Shown: in pieces, positions 8,282-17,501 of the stretch
How positions within the stretch are numbered: position 1 is the first letter of the stretch
Layout of the letters: each line of letters begins with the position of its first letter
Assembly: GCF_004138325.1 (NCBI RefSeq)
Contig: NZ_SBLB01000002.1
Coordinates: forward strand, 310,001-374,000
Reading direction: 5' to 3'
Length of the DNA: 64,000 bases
DNA from: Spirosoma sordidisoli
GTDB taxonomy: Bacteria; Bacteroidota; Bacteroidia; Cytophagales; Spirosomataceae
Translations under genes and position numbers: made by a program
Notes under the pieces: model-generated
Seen by the model: only the letters and a program-made list of their open reading frames with translations
Told to the model about the DNA's origin: nothing
Databases searched by the model: none

Positions 8282-9127
8282 ATGAAACCCGAACTGGAAG
8301 CTGGTATTTCGACAAAGGGCCTGGCTTCGTTCAGAGCGTTTCGGCTGAACCAGCCCGCGTTCCGGTCCCACTGGCATTACCATCCTGAACTGGAGCTTGT
8401 GTTTTTTGCCCGTGGCAAAGGCATGCGGTTCATCGGTGACGACATAGCCCTGTACGACGAAGGCGATCTATTCCTGATTGGCGAGAACCTGCCCCATACG
8501 TTCGTGAGCTACGAAGACGAAGCCGTTCCGCTGGTCGAAGCCCTCGTCATTCAGTTTCCGCGGTCTTTGTTCGATGGGTTCGTCGAATGTGCTCCGCTGC
8601 AGGGGTTGTTCGACGCGGCCCGGCGCGGCCTCGCCTTTGCCCGGCCCGGTACCGACCTGGTAACAACCATCCGGCAGATCATCCAGCATCCGGGCCTGTC
8701 TGCGCTGGCCGGCCTCTTCGCCCTGCTCAACCAGCTACAGGAGCTACCCGCCCGGGAACCGATCCTGCTGCAGACTTATCAGCGACACGCGGCTCTAACC
8801 GACGCATCGACCCGCATCCGCACCGCCATCGATTACGTGAACGTCCATTATCAGCGGCCGATTCCGCTGGCCGAAATGGCTCGGGTCTGTCATTTTGCGC
8901 CCAATGCCTTTTGCCGGTGGTTCAAACAACACATGGGCGTAACGTTCGTCGATTACCTCAACAAAGTTCGCCTGACGCACGTATGCCAATTGCTGGTTGC
9001 TACCGATCTGCCGGTGGGCCAGATAGCCACCCAAACGGGTTTCGACAACATCAGCACCCTCAACCGGCTTTTTCAGCGCCGGCTCCATACCGCACCGGGT
9101 CTCTACCGGGCGCAGCACCGTATCTGA
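8282..9127 (+). CDS. AraC family transcriptional regulator with cupin sensor domain
   Basis: A 281-aa protein. Residues 20-100 form a cupin-like sensor (FRSHWHYHPELELVFFARGKG, LFLIGENLPHTF). Residues from about 180 carry two helix-turn-helix units ending in GFDNISTLNRLFQRRLHTAPGLYRAQH, the AraC signature. The N-terminal type with paired histidines usually binds a sugar or related effector. It is divergent from the PhyH gene, which it likely regulates together with itself. Confidence 0.92.
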   Translation: MKPELEAGISTKGLASFRAFRLNQPAFRSHWHYHPELELVFFARGKGMRFIGDDIALYDEGDLFLIGENLPHTFVSYEDEAVPLVEALVIQFPRSLFDGFVECAPLQGLFDAARRGLAFARPGTDLVTTIRQIIQHPGLSALAGLFALLNQLQELPAREPILLQTYQRHAALTDASTRIRTAIDYVNVHYQRPIPLAEMARVCHFAPNAFCRWFKQHMGVTFVDYLNKVRLTHVCQLLVATDLPVGQIATQTGFDNISTLNRLFQRRLHTAPGLYRAQHRI

Positions 9128-9140
9128 ATATGGGTTGACT

Positions 9141-10484
9141 TCAGCCGTCCAGCCCGTATTCGGCCAGCTTTCGATACAGGGTGGTTAGGCCAATGCCCAG
9201 TAGTCGGGCCGACTCGGTTTTGTTGCCGCCGGTATGCCGCAATACCCGCCGGATGTGCTGCTGCTCTAGGGTGGCGAGGTCAACAATAGCGTTGGGGTCA
9301 GTGGCGGCCGGGCCGTCCTGCATCTCGTACGGTAGCAGATCCGGGGTCAGCTCGGCGGAGTCGGCCAGGATGACGGCCCGTTCGATGAGGTTCTTGAGCT
9401 CGCGGATGTTGCCTTTCCAGGGGTGCTGCTGCAGTTTCTGTACGAAAGCCGGGCTGAGCCGGAGGTCACGGCGGCCAATTTTCAGCGCGTCCTGCCGGGC
9501 AAAGAGCTCGGCCAGCGCGGGAATGTCGTCGCGCCGGTCGCGCAGGGGCGGAAGTTCGATGCTGAAGACCGACAGCCGGTAGTACAGATCGAGCCGGAAC
9601 CGGCCAGCGCTGGCTTCCTGCTCCAGGCTCCGGTTGGTAGCCGCCACCACCCGCACATCAGTCCGGGTCGGTCTGGTATCGCCCACGCGCAGAAACTCGT
9701 GGGTTTCGAGCACCCGCAGCAGTTTGGCCTGCAGGTCGAGCGGCATCTCGCCGATCTCATCGAGAAAGATAGTGCCTTTGTCGGCTTCGGCAAACAGCCC
9801 TTTCTGGTCGCGGCTGGCCCCGGTGAAGGCGCCCGCCCGGTGGCCGAAGAGTTCGCTTTCCAGAATGTCTTTGCCCAGCGCGCCACAGTTGATGGCCACA
9901 AACGGCCCGTTTCGGCGGGGGCTTCCCTGGTGAATGGCCTGCGCAAAAACTTCTTTGCCCGTACCGGTTTCGCCGGTGAGCAGCACGGTGGTATCGGTAA
10001 CGGCCACCTTACGGGCCAGTTCTACCGCCTGCCGGAGCGGTCTGGAATGACCCACGATGGTATCGAACCCATGTCGGCGGCTCATCTGCTCTTCCAGCTG
10101 GCGGATGCGGAACTGCAGGTTCGCTTTCTCCACGGCCCGGCTAACGAGCGGAATGATCTTGTCGTTATCGTCGCCCTTGGTGATGTAATCGAACGCGCCG
10201 TTTTTTATGGCCGCGACGCCATCCTGAATGGTGCCGTAGGCGGTCAGTACAATGATTTCGGTGGCCGGGTAAAGCTGCTTGATCTGTTGGGTCAGCTCGA
10301 TACCGTTCCGGTCGGGCAGTTTGACGTCGCTGATGACGAGCTGAACCGTTTCGCGCTCGAGAGTTTTCAGTCCGGCCCGGGCGGTGTCGGCTTCCAGAAC
10401 GGTATAGTCTTCCAGCTGTAAGATCCGGGCCAGTAGCTGGCGCAGCCGGGGTTCATCATCAATGAGGAGAATCGTGGCGGGCAT
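9141..10484 (-). CDS. Sigma-54-dependent response regulator, NtrC family
   Basis: A 447-aa protein from ATG 10482-10484 (MPATILLIDDEPRLRQLL). An upstream extension has no receiver homology and is left out. The receiver domain has phospho-acceptor Asp53 (VISDVKLPDRNG). The AAA+ domain has Walker A GETGTGKE at 171-178 and the sigma-54 contact loop GAFTGA at 218-223. A Fis-type HTH ends the protein (GGNKTESARLLGIGLTTLYRKL). It activates RpoN promoters on phosphorylation, and rpoN itself is at 51-52.5 kb. No partner histidine kinase is in this neighbourhood, so it is an orphan here. Confidence 0.95.
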   Translation of the reverse strand: MPATILLIDDEPRLRQLLARILQLEDYTVLEADTARAGLKTLERETVQLVISDVKLPDRNGIELTQQIKQLYPATEIIVLTAYGTIQDGVAAIKNGAFDYITKGDDNDKIIPLVSRAVEKANLQFRIRQLEEQMSRRHGFDTIVGHSRPLRQAVELARKVAVTDTTVLLTGETGTGKEVFAQAIHQGSPRRNGPFVAINCGALGKDILESELFGHRAGAFTGASRDQKGLFAEADKGTIFLDEIGEMPLDLQAKLLRVLETHEFLRVGDTRPTRTDVRVVAATNRSLEQEASAGRFRLDLYYRLSVFSIELPPLRDRRDDIPALAELFARQDALKIGRRDLRLSPAFVQKLQQHPWKGNIRELKNLIERAVILADSAELTPDLLPYEMQDGPAATDPNAIVDLATLEQQHIRRVLRHTGGNKTESARLLGIGLTTLYRKLAEYGLDG

Positions 10485-10671
10485 AGAGTGCGTACGCTGA
10501 GTGACTGATCGGGCTGCAAAGTACGGATGAAAAACGGATGGCGAACGATACCGCCCGGCCGGTCGGGACCGGCTACGCACCCGAAACGTCACGATACCAG
10601 GGTGAGATACGAAGTAATGCTAAAAAAATGTTATTTCGCCAACAAGCCATACTCTCCGGAGTTAACCCCCT

Positions 10672-11892
10672 ATGCAACCCCAATCGACCCCATCCCGTAA
10701 CAAAGTCGACTCCCGGATTACCTCCCCGGTCGAGTCGCCCGACTTTTACCAGCTCGATGATCTGCTGACGGCCGAACACAAGCTGGTTCGGTCGGCCGTT
10801 CGCGACTTTGTCCGGCGCGAGATATGCCCCATCGTCGAAGACTATGCGCAGCGGGCCGAATTTCCGGTTCATCTGGTGCAGAAGTTTGGGCAGATCGGTG
10901 CGTTCGGACCCACCATTCCCACCGAGTACGGCGGGGGTGGACTGGATCAGATCAGCTATGGCCTCATGACGCAGGAAATTGAACGGGGCGATTCGGGCTG
11001 CCGCTCCTGCGTATCGGTGCAGAGTTCGCTGGTCATGTACCCGATCTGGGCGTTCGGCTCCGAGGAGCAGCGGCAGAAATTCCTGCCCCGGCTGGCTACG
11101 GGCGAACTGCTCGGCTGCTTCGGCCTCACGGAACCGAACCACGGCTCTAACCCTGGCGGCATGGAGTCGAACTTCATCGAACGCAGCGACTATTACCTGC
11201 TCAACGGCTCGAAGCTCTGGATCACCAACGCACCCATTGCCGACATCGCCATCGTCTGGGCCAAGAATGACCAGGGCAAGATCCGGGCGCTGCTGGTCGA
11301 GCGTGGCATGGAAGGCTTCTCGACCCCCGAAATCCATAACAAATGGTCGCTGCGGGCCAGTACCACCGGCGAACTGGTTTTTCAGGATGTGAAGGTGCCG
11401 AAAGAAAACATGCTGCCCGACGCGTTTGGGCTGAAGAGCGCGCTGAAATGCCTCGATCAGGCCCGCTACGGCATCAGCTGGGGTGCGCTGGGCGCGGCTA
11501 TGGAGTGTTACGAAGTGGCCCGTCGCTACGCCCTCGAACGGATTCAGTTCAGCAAGCCGATCGCCAGTTTTCAGCTGGTGCAAAAGAAGCTGGCCGAGAT
11601 GCTCACCGACATCACTCAGGCTCAGCTCCTCTGCTGGCGGCTAGGTATGCTGAAAAACGAAGACCGAGCCACGACCGCCCAGATCTCACTGGCCAAACGC
11701 AATAACGTGGAGATGGCCCTGCGGATAGCCCGCGAAGCCCGGCAGATTCTGGGTGGCATGGGCATAACGGGCGAGTTTCCGGTCATGCGCCACCTGATGA
11801 ACCTGGAGTCGGTCAGCACCTACGAAGGTACCCACGATATTCACCTGCTCATCCTGGGCGCTGACATCACCGGTATCCCGGCTTACAAATAA
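10672..11892 (+). CDS. Acyl-CoA dehydrogenase, glutaryl-CoA dehydrogenase type
   Basis: A 406-aa flavoenzyme. The FGLTEPNHGSNPGGM motif, LNGSKLWITNAPIADIAIVWAK, and the catalytic-base segment STYEGTHDIH with Glu385 match the glutaryl-CoA dehydrogenase branch, which converts glutaryl-CoA to crotonyl-CoA in lysine and tryptophan breakdown. It is cytosolic and binds FAD. It is alone on the plus strand, divergent from the sigma-54 regulator, and followed by a strong terminator. The exact substrate is inference from the branch-specific motifs. Confidence 0.88.
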   Translation: MQPQSTPSRNKVDSRITSPVESPDFYQLDDLLTAEHKLVRSAVRDFVRREICPIVEDYAQRAEFPVHLVQKFGQIGAFGPTIPTEYGGGGLDQISYGLMTQEIERGDSGCRSCVSVQSSLVMYPIWAFGSEEQRQKFLPRLATGELLGCFGLTEPNHGSNPGGMESNFIERSDYYLLNGSKLWITNAPIADIAIVWAKNDQGKIRALLVERGMEGFSTPEIHNKWSLRASTTGELVFQDVKVPKENMLPDAFGLKSALKCLDQARYGISWGALGAAMECYEVARRYALERIQFSKPIASFQLVQKKLAEMLTDITQAQLLCWRLGMLKNEDRATTAQISLAKRNNVEMALRIAREARQILGGMGITGEFPVMRHLMNLESVSTYEGTHDIHLLILGADITGIPAYK

Positions 11893-11916
11893 GCAGAGGA
11901 CAGAACAGATAAAGCC

Positions 11917-11950
11917 ACAAAAAGACCCGTCATAGCACGGGTCTTTTTGT
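11917..11950. terminator. Bidirectional terminator between the acyl-CoA dehydrogenase and VOC genes
   Basis: A 14-base inverted repeat ACAAAAAGACCCGT with a 6-base loop gives a T run on each strand. It lies 24 bases past the stop of the plus-strand dehydrogenase and 2 bases past the stop of the minus-strand VOC gene, so it serves both converging genes. Confidence 0.85.
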
Positions 11951-11952
11951 GT

Positions 11953-12336
11953 TCAGGCCGGGTCAGGGGCTGCGTAGGTGACCAGATCGATACCGATGCC
12001 GTTGGGATCGACGATGGCAAAGTGCCGGTCACCCCAGGGTTCGTTGCGGATATCGATGGCGATGGGGAGGCCCAACGCGACTACACGTTCGTATTCGGCG
12101 TCAACGTCCTCGTATTCGATGGTCAGATAAACGCCCTGTCCCCCGAACGCCGGCTGGAACAGTGGCTGTTGCGAGGGATGGTGAGGGCGCAGAAAGCTCA
12201 GCTCGGCCTGCTGGTTCGGCGTATGGAGCAGGAGGTAAAAGTCGTTCTCGAACGTTACGCCAAACTGCAGCACGCGGGTGTAAAAGTCGCGGGTTTCGGC
12301 CAGCTTCTCGGTGATCACTCCGGCGTTCAGTTTCAT
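11953..12336 (-). CDS. VOC (glyoxalase/bleomycin-resistance) fold protein
   Basis: A 127-aa single VOC module starting MKLNAGVITEKLAETRDFYTR, ending with the typical GDRHFAIVDPNGIGIDLVTY strand where the glutamate/aspartate metal ligand region lies. These proteins act as glyoxalases, isomerases or binding proteins and the substrate is unknown. Its start overlaps the stop of the DUF3224 gene by four bases, indicating translational coupling in a three-gene operon headed by a WYL regulator. Confidence 0.85.
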   Translation of the reverse strand: MKLNAGVITEKLAETRDFYTRVLQFGVTFENDFYLLLHTPNQQAELSFLRPHHPSQQPLFQPAFGGQGVYLTIEYEDVDAEYERVVALGLPIAIDIRNEPWGDRHFAIVDPNGIGIDLVTYAAPDPA

Positions 12337-12800
12337 AGGCCGGGGCTGTTTTCAACAAGGGTATGCAGGAGTTCGCAGGTCAGCCGGATCGTTGAGAAGC
12401 GGCCTTCGGCAGCTACGAACGTACCGCTGCCCTGCAGGCCGGTCAGCTCGTCGGTGCCGCTGCCGGGTACGATGGTGAGCATGCCCCGGGCCACGCCGTC
12501 TTCGTAGGTGCCGGTTCCCTGCATCACAAAGCTACCCCGATGACCGTCGAGGCTACCGATGAAACGCTCGAGGCTGACGAAGCTGCAGGAGGTCTGGCTC
12601 CGGTACGTCATCAGGTACTGCTCCCAGCTTTCGCCTTCCAGGTCACCCGACACGGTGTTGGTCACGCCGGAGCGGGTCAGGGTAGGGGCATCGGTCAGTT
12701 CATCGTAGGGGGTTTCCGTCCAGCTTCTGACCGTACGTCGGGCTGTCAGGTGAAGAAGCGAACGTGTCAGGGAGGAGACAAACATCGGGTTGGGCTGCAT
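12333..12800 (-). CDS. DUF3224 domain-containing protein
   Basis: A 155-aa protein with the DUF3224 pattern: VSGDLEGESWEQYLMTYR, FVSLERFIGSLDGHRGSFVMQGTGTYEDGVARG and GSGTDELTGLQGSGTF. The family folds as a small beta-barrel related to allene-oxide-cyclase-like proteins and its function is not established. The first 25 residues look unordered, and an alternative ATG is five codons in. It is the middle gene of the WYL regulator, DUF3224, VOC operon. Confidence 0.8.
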   Translation of the reverse strand: MQPNPMFVSSLTRSLLHLTARRTVRSWTETPYDELTDAPTLTRSGVTNTVSGDLEGESWEQYLMTYRSQTSCSFVSLERFIGSLDGHRGSFVMQGTGTYEDGVARGMLTIVPGSGTDELTGLQGSGTFVAAEGRFSTIRLTCELLHTLVENSPGL

Positions 12801-12857
12801 AAACGCATGCTTTAGGATGACATGAAAGCCTAAAGATCGGCTGGTCTGGTGACAGCC

Positions 12858-13826
12858 CTATGTCAGCAGCGTTTCCTCGACCGGCATGTAATGGGCAAAA
12901 AGCTCTTCGGTCAGCGCCTGCATGAGGGTTCGCAGCTGGTCGGGGGCTTCGATCGTGACCGAGTCGCCGTAGGAGAGCAGCCACCGGCCCAGCCCTTCGA
13001 GGTAGGGCGTACACAGATGCATCCGTACGCGGTCGCCGAGGTCTTCTTCGCGCTGAAAGCCCCACATGTAGCGGTGCTCCTGCACAAACCGGGCGGCTTT
13101 TTTGGTGAACGAGACCGATACATTCACGACGGGCATATCAGGTCGGCGCATCTGGTCGAGGTATTCGCGCAGGCTAAGCCGTTCCTGCCGCGCAAACGGC
13201 CGCCCCGTGTCGACCAGCTCCCGAATTCGGTCGACCCTGAAATCGCGGTAGTCCTGCCGCGTTCGGCAGTAGGCAATCAGGTGCCAGACCATGCCGTAAT
13301 GGTACAGGCCAACGGGCTCTACTTCGCGCCGGGTTTCGGTATCGGTATAGCCGGCCTGGTAGCAGATGGCGAGAACGTGATGCTGGGCAATGGCGTGCTG
13401 GAGCGTGTTGAGCAGGCCCCCGACATAGGGTTCGCGGAGGTTGGGCTTGTGTACCGCCACATGCGGAGCCAGGTCGTCGAGGTGTTCCTGGTCGGGGCGC
13501 TTCAGTACCGATTTTATCTTGAACAGCGCCGACTCGAAAGCGGTCTGTACCGACTCGTCGCCCCACTTTTCGACCAGTTTGCCGCCGAACACCAGCGCAC
13601 TAGCTTCAGCGTTGGTAAACATGACCGGCGGCAGGTGATAATCGGTCAGGAAGTAGCCCACGCCTGCTTCGGCACCGACAGGAACCCCCGCTTCTTCGAG
13701 CGACCGGATATCGCGATAGACCGTTCGGAGGCTGATGGTAAAGCGATCGGCCAGTTCCTGAGCGCGGACGACGCGCTTGGTTTGCAGATGAATCAGAATG
13801 GCAGTCAGGCGGTCCAGACGGTTCAT
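12858..13826 (-). CDS. HTH-WYL domain transcriptional regulator (YafY type)
   Basis: A 322-aa regulator. An N-terminal HTH_11 domain (MNRLDRLTAILIHLQTKRVV, ELADRFTISLRTVYRDIRSLEEAG) is followed by a WYL domain around residues 140-220. There the WYL tripeptide reads VWHLIAYC, and a C-terminal WCX-like part is LGRWLLSYGDSVTIEAP. WYL regulators sense ligands and usually repress their neighbours. It heads a tight operon with the DUF3224 and VOC genes (57-base gap, then a 4-base overlap), a common arrangement for this regulator type. Confidence 0.92.
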   Translation of the reverse strand: MNRLDRLTAILIHLQTKRVVRAQELADRFTISLRTVYRDIRSLEEAGVPVGAEAGVGYFLTDYHLPPVMFTNAEASALVFGGKLVEKWGDESVQTAFESALFKIKSVLKRPDQEHLDDLAPHVAVHKPNLREPYVGGLLNTLQHAIAQHHVLAICYQAGYTDTETRREVEPVGLYHYGMVWHLIAYCRTRQDYRDFRVDRIRELVDTGRPFARQERLSLREYLDQMRRPDMPVVNVSVSFTKKAARFVQEHRYMWGFQREEDLGDRVRMHLCTPYLEGLGRWLLSYGDSVTIEAPDQLRTLMQALTEELFAHYMPVEETLLT

Positions 13827-14072
13827 AAATAGAGCAGGAATCAGGTTGTTCAGGGTAGTTAAAGATAAAAAATAAGCCGGGTTCTACCTAAAAAAGCGGG
13901 GGTTTCAGTCGTGTTTTTTTGCCAGTGGGACCGGGTCCGGGGGCGATTGGCCGAGTAAGTGACGGATGGTGTATACGAGGGGTGTTTTTGTGCCATGTCG
14001 GTGCGCCGGGGCGGGGGCTTTCCTGAACAAACTACCCCACTTTGGTGTACAAGAGAGAAAACCTCCGATCGC

Positions 14073-14384
14073 ATGAACTTAGCAGACACCCCCGTTACCG
14101 ACAACCGCCATCACCACCGGTTTGAACTGACTGTGGACGGAAAACTCAACATCGTGGCTTACCAGCTGGTAGACGACGAAACGCTGGCCCTGACCCATAC
14201 CGAAGTAGACCCCAGTCTGGAAGGACAGGGCGTTGGCTCGCATCTGGTCAAAGGGGTGCTTGAATTCGTGGAGCGCAATAACCTCAAAATTGTGCCGCTT
14301 TGCCCCTTCGTATCGACTTACCTCAAGCGCCACCCCGACTGGAACCGGGTTGTTTCCACGGCCTACAGCGTCAACGACTTTTAA
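14073..14384 (+). CDS. GNAT-family N-acetyltransferase, YjdJ/PF14542 type
   Basis: A 103-aa compact acetyltransferase from ATG 14073 (MNLADTPVTDNRHHHRFEL). The acetyl-CoA loop is LEGQGVGSHLVKGVLEFVE and the end PLCPFVSTYLKRHPDWNRVV is typical of this short GNAT branch. An in-frame extension upstream is unstructured and not used. Substrate unknown. It converges on a DUF1801 gene with only three bases between the stops. Confidence 0.85.
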   Translation: MNLADTPVTDNRHHHRFELTVDGKLNIVAYQLVDDETLALTHTEVDPSLEGQGVGSHLVKGVLEFVERNNLKIVPLCPFVSTYLKRHPDWNRVVSTAYSVNDF

Positions 14385-14387
14385 ATC

Positions 14388-14771
14388 TTACGAACGGGGC
14401 GTGGATGAGGGCGAATCCGAAAACTTATGCTGAACCAGCCTGACCAGCAAATCGGTAGGGAGCGGCTGATCATGCGGAAAGTGAAGCGCGTCTTTAGTGC
14501 CTTTGCCCCGGTACGGAGCCATCTCTGCGTTGTAGAGGGCCATCCCGTACATGGGGTACAGTCCGATATGCTTTTTGTAGGCCGCAAACCAGATCGTTAC
14601 GTCATTCCTTTTGAAGGCGGGCATGCCGTAGCTGAACGTTTCTTCGGCGTCTGGCTGGGCGTCCTGGATGAGCTGCCGTAACGTCCGCAGCCGCTCCTGA
14701 ACCGGTGCCGGGAAGGTGTCGATGTACGCATCGATCGGGCTGGCGTGGGGCGAAGGTACCTGGGTAGTCAT
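14388..14771 (-). CDS. DUF1801 (YdhG-like) domain protein
   Basis: A 127-aa protein from ATG 14769-14771 (MTTQVPSPHASPIDAYIDTF). It has the DUF1801 features RLRTLRQLIQDAQPDAEETFSYGMPAFK and AAYKKHIGLYP. These are small cytosolic alpha/beta proteins distantly related to frataxin-fold YdhG, with no settled function. The extension upstream of the chosen ATG is rich in Pro and Ser and probably not translated. Confidence 0.82.
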   Translation of the reverse strand: MTTQVPSPHASPIDAYIDTFPAPVQERLRTLRQLIQDAQPDAEETFSYGMPAFKRNDVTIWFAAYKKHIGLYPMYGMALYNAEMAPYRGKGTKDALHFPHDQPLPTDLLVRLVQHKFSDSPSSTPRS

Positions 14772-14908
14772 GAGTGGAATAGAGGTAGTCGGGTTGTTTG
14801 GGTATGTCGGTCTGGAACGGGGCAATCGCTGGGTAAATCTACGGGACTGAGGGATATAACCCAATCCTCATTTGACCGCGTCGGGAATAACGCCTACATT
14901 GACGGGGA

Positions 14909-16417
14909 ATGCCAAGCTGCCAGTCTGCTCCCATGTCAGTTGCCCCACGGACCTCCGCCGATCAACTCCCCGAACCGCCCGCCCTGTACTTCGATCCCGA
15001 CGAGCGCAGCTGGGTAATGGCAGCCGACACCGCCAGCCGCTTCGTGCTGGTGCCGCGGCTGGATGGAAACCTGATCACTGATCCGTCGGCCCTCGCCGAT
15101 ATGGCCGATGACTTTGGCCACCTGATTCATCGGACACCGCTGGCCTGGTTACGCCCCGGCTCCACTGCCGACGTCGTAACGATGGTTCGCTTTGCCCGTC
15201 GGCACGGTATCCGACTGGTGGGCCGCGGTTGTGGGCATACGGCTTTCGGGCAGGCGCAGGCCGAGGCCGGTTTGGTCGTGGACATGCGCAGCCTTTGCCA
15301 GATTCACGACATCATGCTCGATCGGGTGCGGGTCGATGCGGGCGTCATCTGGCGCGATCTGATACTGGCTACGACCGCCGTCGGGCTGACGCCCCCTGTG
15401 CTGACTGACTTTACGGCGCTGACCGTGGGCGGTACGTTATCGGTTGGCGGGGTCGGTGGCCGGAGTTTCCGCTATGGCGCGCAGGTCGATCAGGTTGTCG
15501 AACTCCAGGTGGTAACGGGCCAGGGCGAGCTGCTGACCTGTTCGGCCGAGGCTCATGCCGGGCTTTTCTACGGTATGCTGGCCGGGTTGGGCCTTTGCGG
15601 CATAGTGGTGCAGGCTACCCTCCGGCTCATTCCGACTCGTCAGCACGCCCGTACCTACCGCTTCTTCTACCCCGACCACACCACCCTGCTGGCCGATCTG
15701 CGCTGGTTAACGACCTGTTCGGCTATCGATTACATCCGGGGAAATGCCGTTCCCATACCGGCCCAGTCGGCAACGCCGGCAGGAGGGCCGGGCTCGCGTC
15801 GGCTCCGTTTTCAGTTTTTTCTGGAGGCTACCGTTTTTTACGACGACGTCGGGGAACTGGCCGGGCTGCCCGATCTCGATTTGCCGGTAGCGGGCGAAGC
15901 TGATCAGGTCGAGGACCGGACGTACGTTGCGTTTACCGATCAGGTGGTGCAGCTGGTTAACGAACTGGATGCGGCCGGGCTGGGCCAGCTCCCCCATCCC
16001 TGGCTGGACCTGTTCGTGCCCGACTCCGCCGTTAAGCACGTGTCGACGGACATCCTGGCCCAACTCGACGATACTACTTTCGGCCCCGGCTCGCTGCTGC
16101 TCTTTTACCCGTTCAGCCGGGACACACTGCGCTGTCCGCTGTTTCGGGTGCCAGACGAGCCGACCTTCGTACTCGTGGATATCCTGCGCACCATTGCGCC
16201 CGATCCCGACCTGATGGCCGCTGTCGTCGCCCGGAACCGGCATCTTTACGAGCGGGTCGTCAGCACCGGCGGGCAGTTGTATCCCATCAGCGCCGTACCG
16301 ATGGACACCCGCGACTGGGCGCGCCACTTCGGCCCGCTGTGGCAGGAACTAACCCGAACGAAACAGCAATACGACCCGGATGCCCTGCTGGGCGCTGGCC
16401 TTCGGATTTTTGATTAA
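14909..16417 (+). CDS. FAD-linked oxidase resembling cytokinin dehydrogenase
   Basis: The frame is 502 aa. An ATG at 14933 (MSVAPRTSADQL) could be the true start. The PCMH-type FAD domain shows GRGCGHTAFGQAQAEAGLVVDM, where the histidine after GCG matches the position of covalent flavin attachment in cytokinin oxidases, and LTVGGTLSVGGVGGRSFRYG. The C-terminal half has HPWLDLFVP and a LLLFYPFSR-type segment, as in the cytokinin-binding domain. Plant cytokinin dehydrogenases cleave the isoprenoid side chain of adenine cytokinins. Relatives exist in some bacteria. No signal peptide is evident. Substrate is inference. Confidence 0.75.
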   Translation: MPSCQSAPMSVAPRTSADQLPEPPALYFDPDERSWVMAADTASRFVLVPRLDGNLITDPSALADMADDFGHLIHRTPLAWLRPGSTADVVTMVRFARRHGIRLVGRGCGHTAFGQAQAEAGLVVDMRSLCQIHDIMLDRVRVDAGVIWRDLILATTAVGLTPPVLTDFTALTVGGTLSVGGVGGRSFRYGAQVDQVVELQVVTGQGELLTCSAEAHAGLFYGMLAGLGLCGIVVQATLRLIPTRQHARTYRFFYPDHTTLLADLRWLTTCSAIDYIRGNAVPIPAQSATPAGGPGSRRLRFQFFLEATVFYDDVGELAGLPDLDLPVAGEADQVEDRTYVAFTDQVVQLVNELDAAGLGQLPHPWLDLFVPDSAVKHVSTDILAQLDDTTFGPGSLLLFYPFSRDTLRCPLFRVPDEPTFVLVDILRTIAPDPDLMAAVVARNRHLYERVVSTGGQLYPISAVPMDTRDWARHFGPLWQELTRTKQQYDPDALLGAGLRIFD

Positions 16418-16492
16418 GATAGATTTGAAGAATAATCGTTTTTAATGCATCATTCGACTTCCACTTAGCTCAGGCAACGAGGTAGACAGTCG

Positions 16493-17434
16493 TTAATACC
16501 CGTTCGCTTTGAGGATGGTTTGGGGGTTGCTCAGGGTGGTTATGTTTCGCAGCGCTTCCTGTTTGTTACGGGCCTTTCTGTAGTAATTCTCGCAAAGCCG
16601 GAAACCAACCACGTACCCCAGCATACCCGGTCGCTTCCGTTGCGCATCGCCCATGGCCAGAAACCACCTGGCCTCGATGGGTTTGCCGGCCTGAAGAGTG
16701 AACTCCGATTGTATCGCTTTTTCCAGCGTCGGATTCATCTGGTCGAAAACGGCCTGCATGGTTGATTTACCCGTCAGGTAATGGGTAATAAACTCGGCCC
16801 CGCCCTCGACCAGCGCCAATTCCAGGTTGTTTTTCGGGCTGAGCTGTTGCTGAAAATGAACGATCTCATGCAGACAGACCGCGTCCAGCTTATCAAACCG
16901 CATGACCCCGGCCTTCAGGTAGGGATTGGCAATTTCATCGAGCGGGGAATCATTGGACAAACAGGTAAGTTCAGTGCCGATGTACAAAATATCGTTGGTT
17001 CGATTGCCGGCCACCTCAAACTTCCCCACGCAAAAAAACAACTCAGGAAAAACGCTGCCCGGGTAAATCGCCTTCAGCTTCCGCGCGCCGTCCACGATAG
17101 GCCGCTGCTTTGTCGAAATGGCGAGTGTATTCGACCGGATCGATCGTAACAGGGCAGGATGCCTGCGGATGACCTCCAGAAAACTCCCGGCGTTCGAGCC
17201 CGACATGTCCCGGTACAGCTCGAGGCCCCGGCTTGCTTTAGCCAGGTACTGATTGTTGATAACGGCCAGACTGTCGGCCTGGCTCGAAGCCGTGGCCAGC
17301 AGATCGTAGGCCGTCCAGAAATTCCGTACGTCCTGCAGGTTAAACGTGATGCTGTCCGGATTCGACGTTTTGACGGATTGGGCCAGGGTTGTCAGTTGGA
17401 TGTTGAGGAAGAGAAAGGCGACGAAGCGTCTCAT
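16493..17434 (-). CDS. Exported predicted zinc peptidase, DUF2268-like
   Basis: A 313-aa protein with a signal peptide (MRRFVAFLFLNIQLTTLAQS). The zinc-peptidase motif HEIVH is at residues 189-193 (His189, Glu190, His193), followed about 20 residues later by LVEGGAEFITHYL, where Glu214 could be the third ligand. This HExxH-x(n)-EGxAE layout is that of the DUF2268 group of predicted proteases. The overall match is not strong enough to name a family firmly. It would act outside the inner membrane. No linked genes suggest a substrate. Confidence 0.6.
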   Translation of the reverse strand: MRRFVAFLFLNIQLTTLAQSVKTSNPDSITFNLQDVRNFWTAYDLLATASSQADSLAVINNQYLAKASRGLELYRDMSGSNAGSFLEVIRRHPALLRSIRSNTLAISTKQRPIVDGARKLKAIYPGSVFPELFFCVGKFEVAGNRTNDILYIGTELTCLSNDSPLDEIANPYLKAGVMRFDKLDAVCLHEIVHFQQQLSPKNNLELALVEGGAEFITHYLTGKSTMQAVFDQMNPTLEKAIQSEFTLQAGKPIEARWFLAMGDAQRKRPGMLGYVVGFRLCENYYRKARNKQEALRNITTLSNPQTILKANGY

Positions 17435-17501
17435 AACGTCAGTTTTTAGCGCAGGAACAAGCCCGGCCGGTTCGTTTATCGATACAGTCGGGGCGAGCCG
17501 G

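Noticed and set aside
11953-12336. Bleomycin or fosfomycin resistance determinant
   Set aside because: The VOC fold is general; the operon with a WYL regulator and DUF3224 gives no support for resistance.
12849-13832. A 327-codon plus-strand frame antisense to the WYL regulator
   Set aside because: The minus-strand frame has clear HTH and WYL domains; the plus frame has none.
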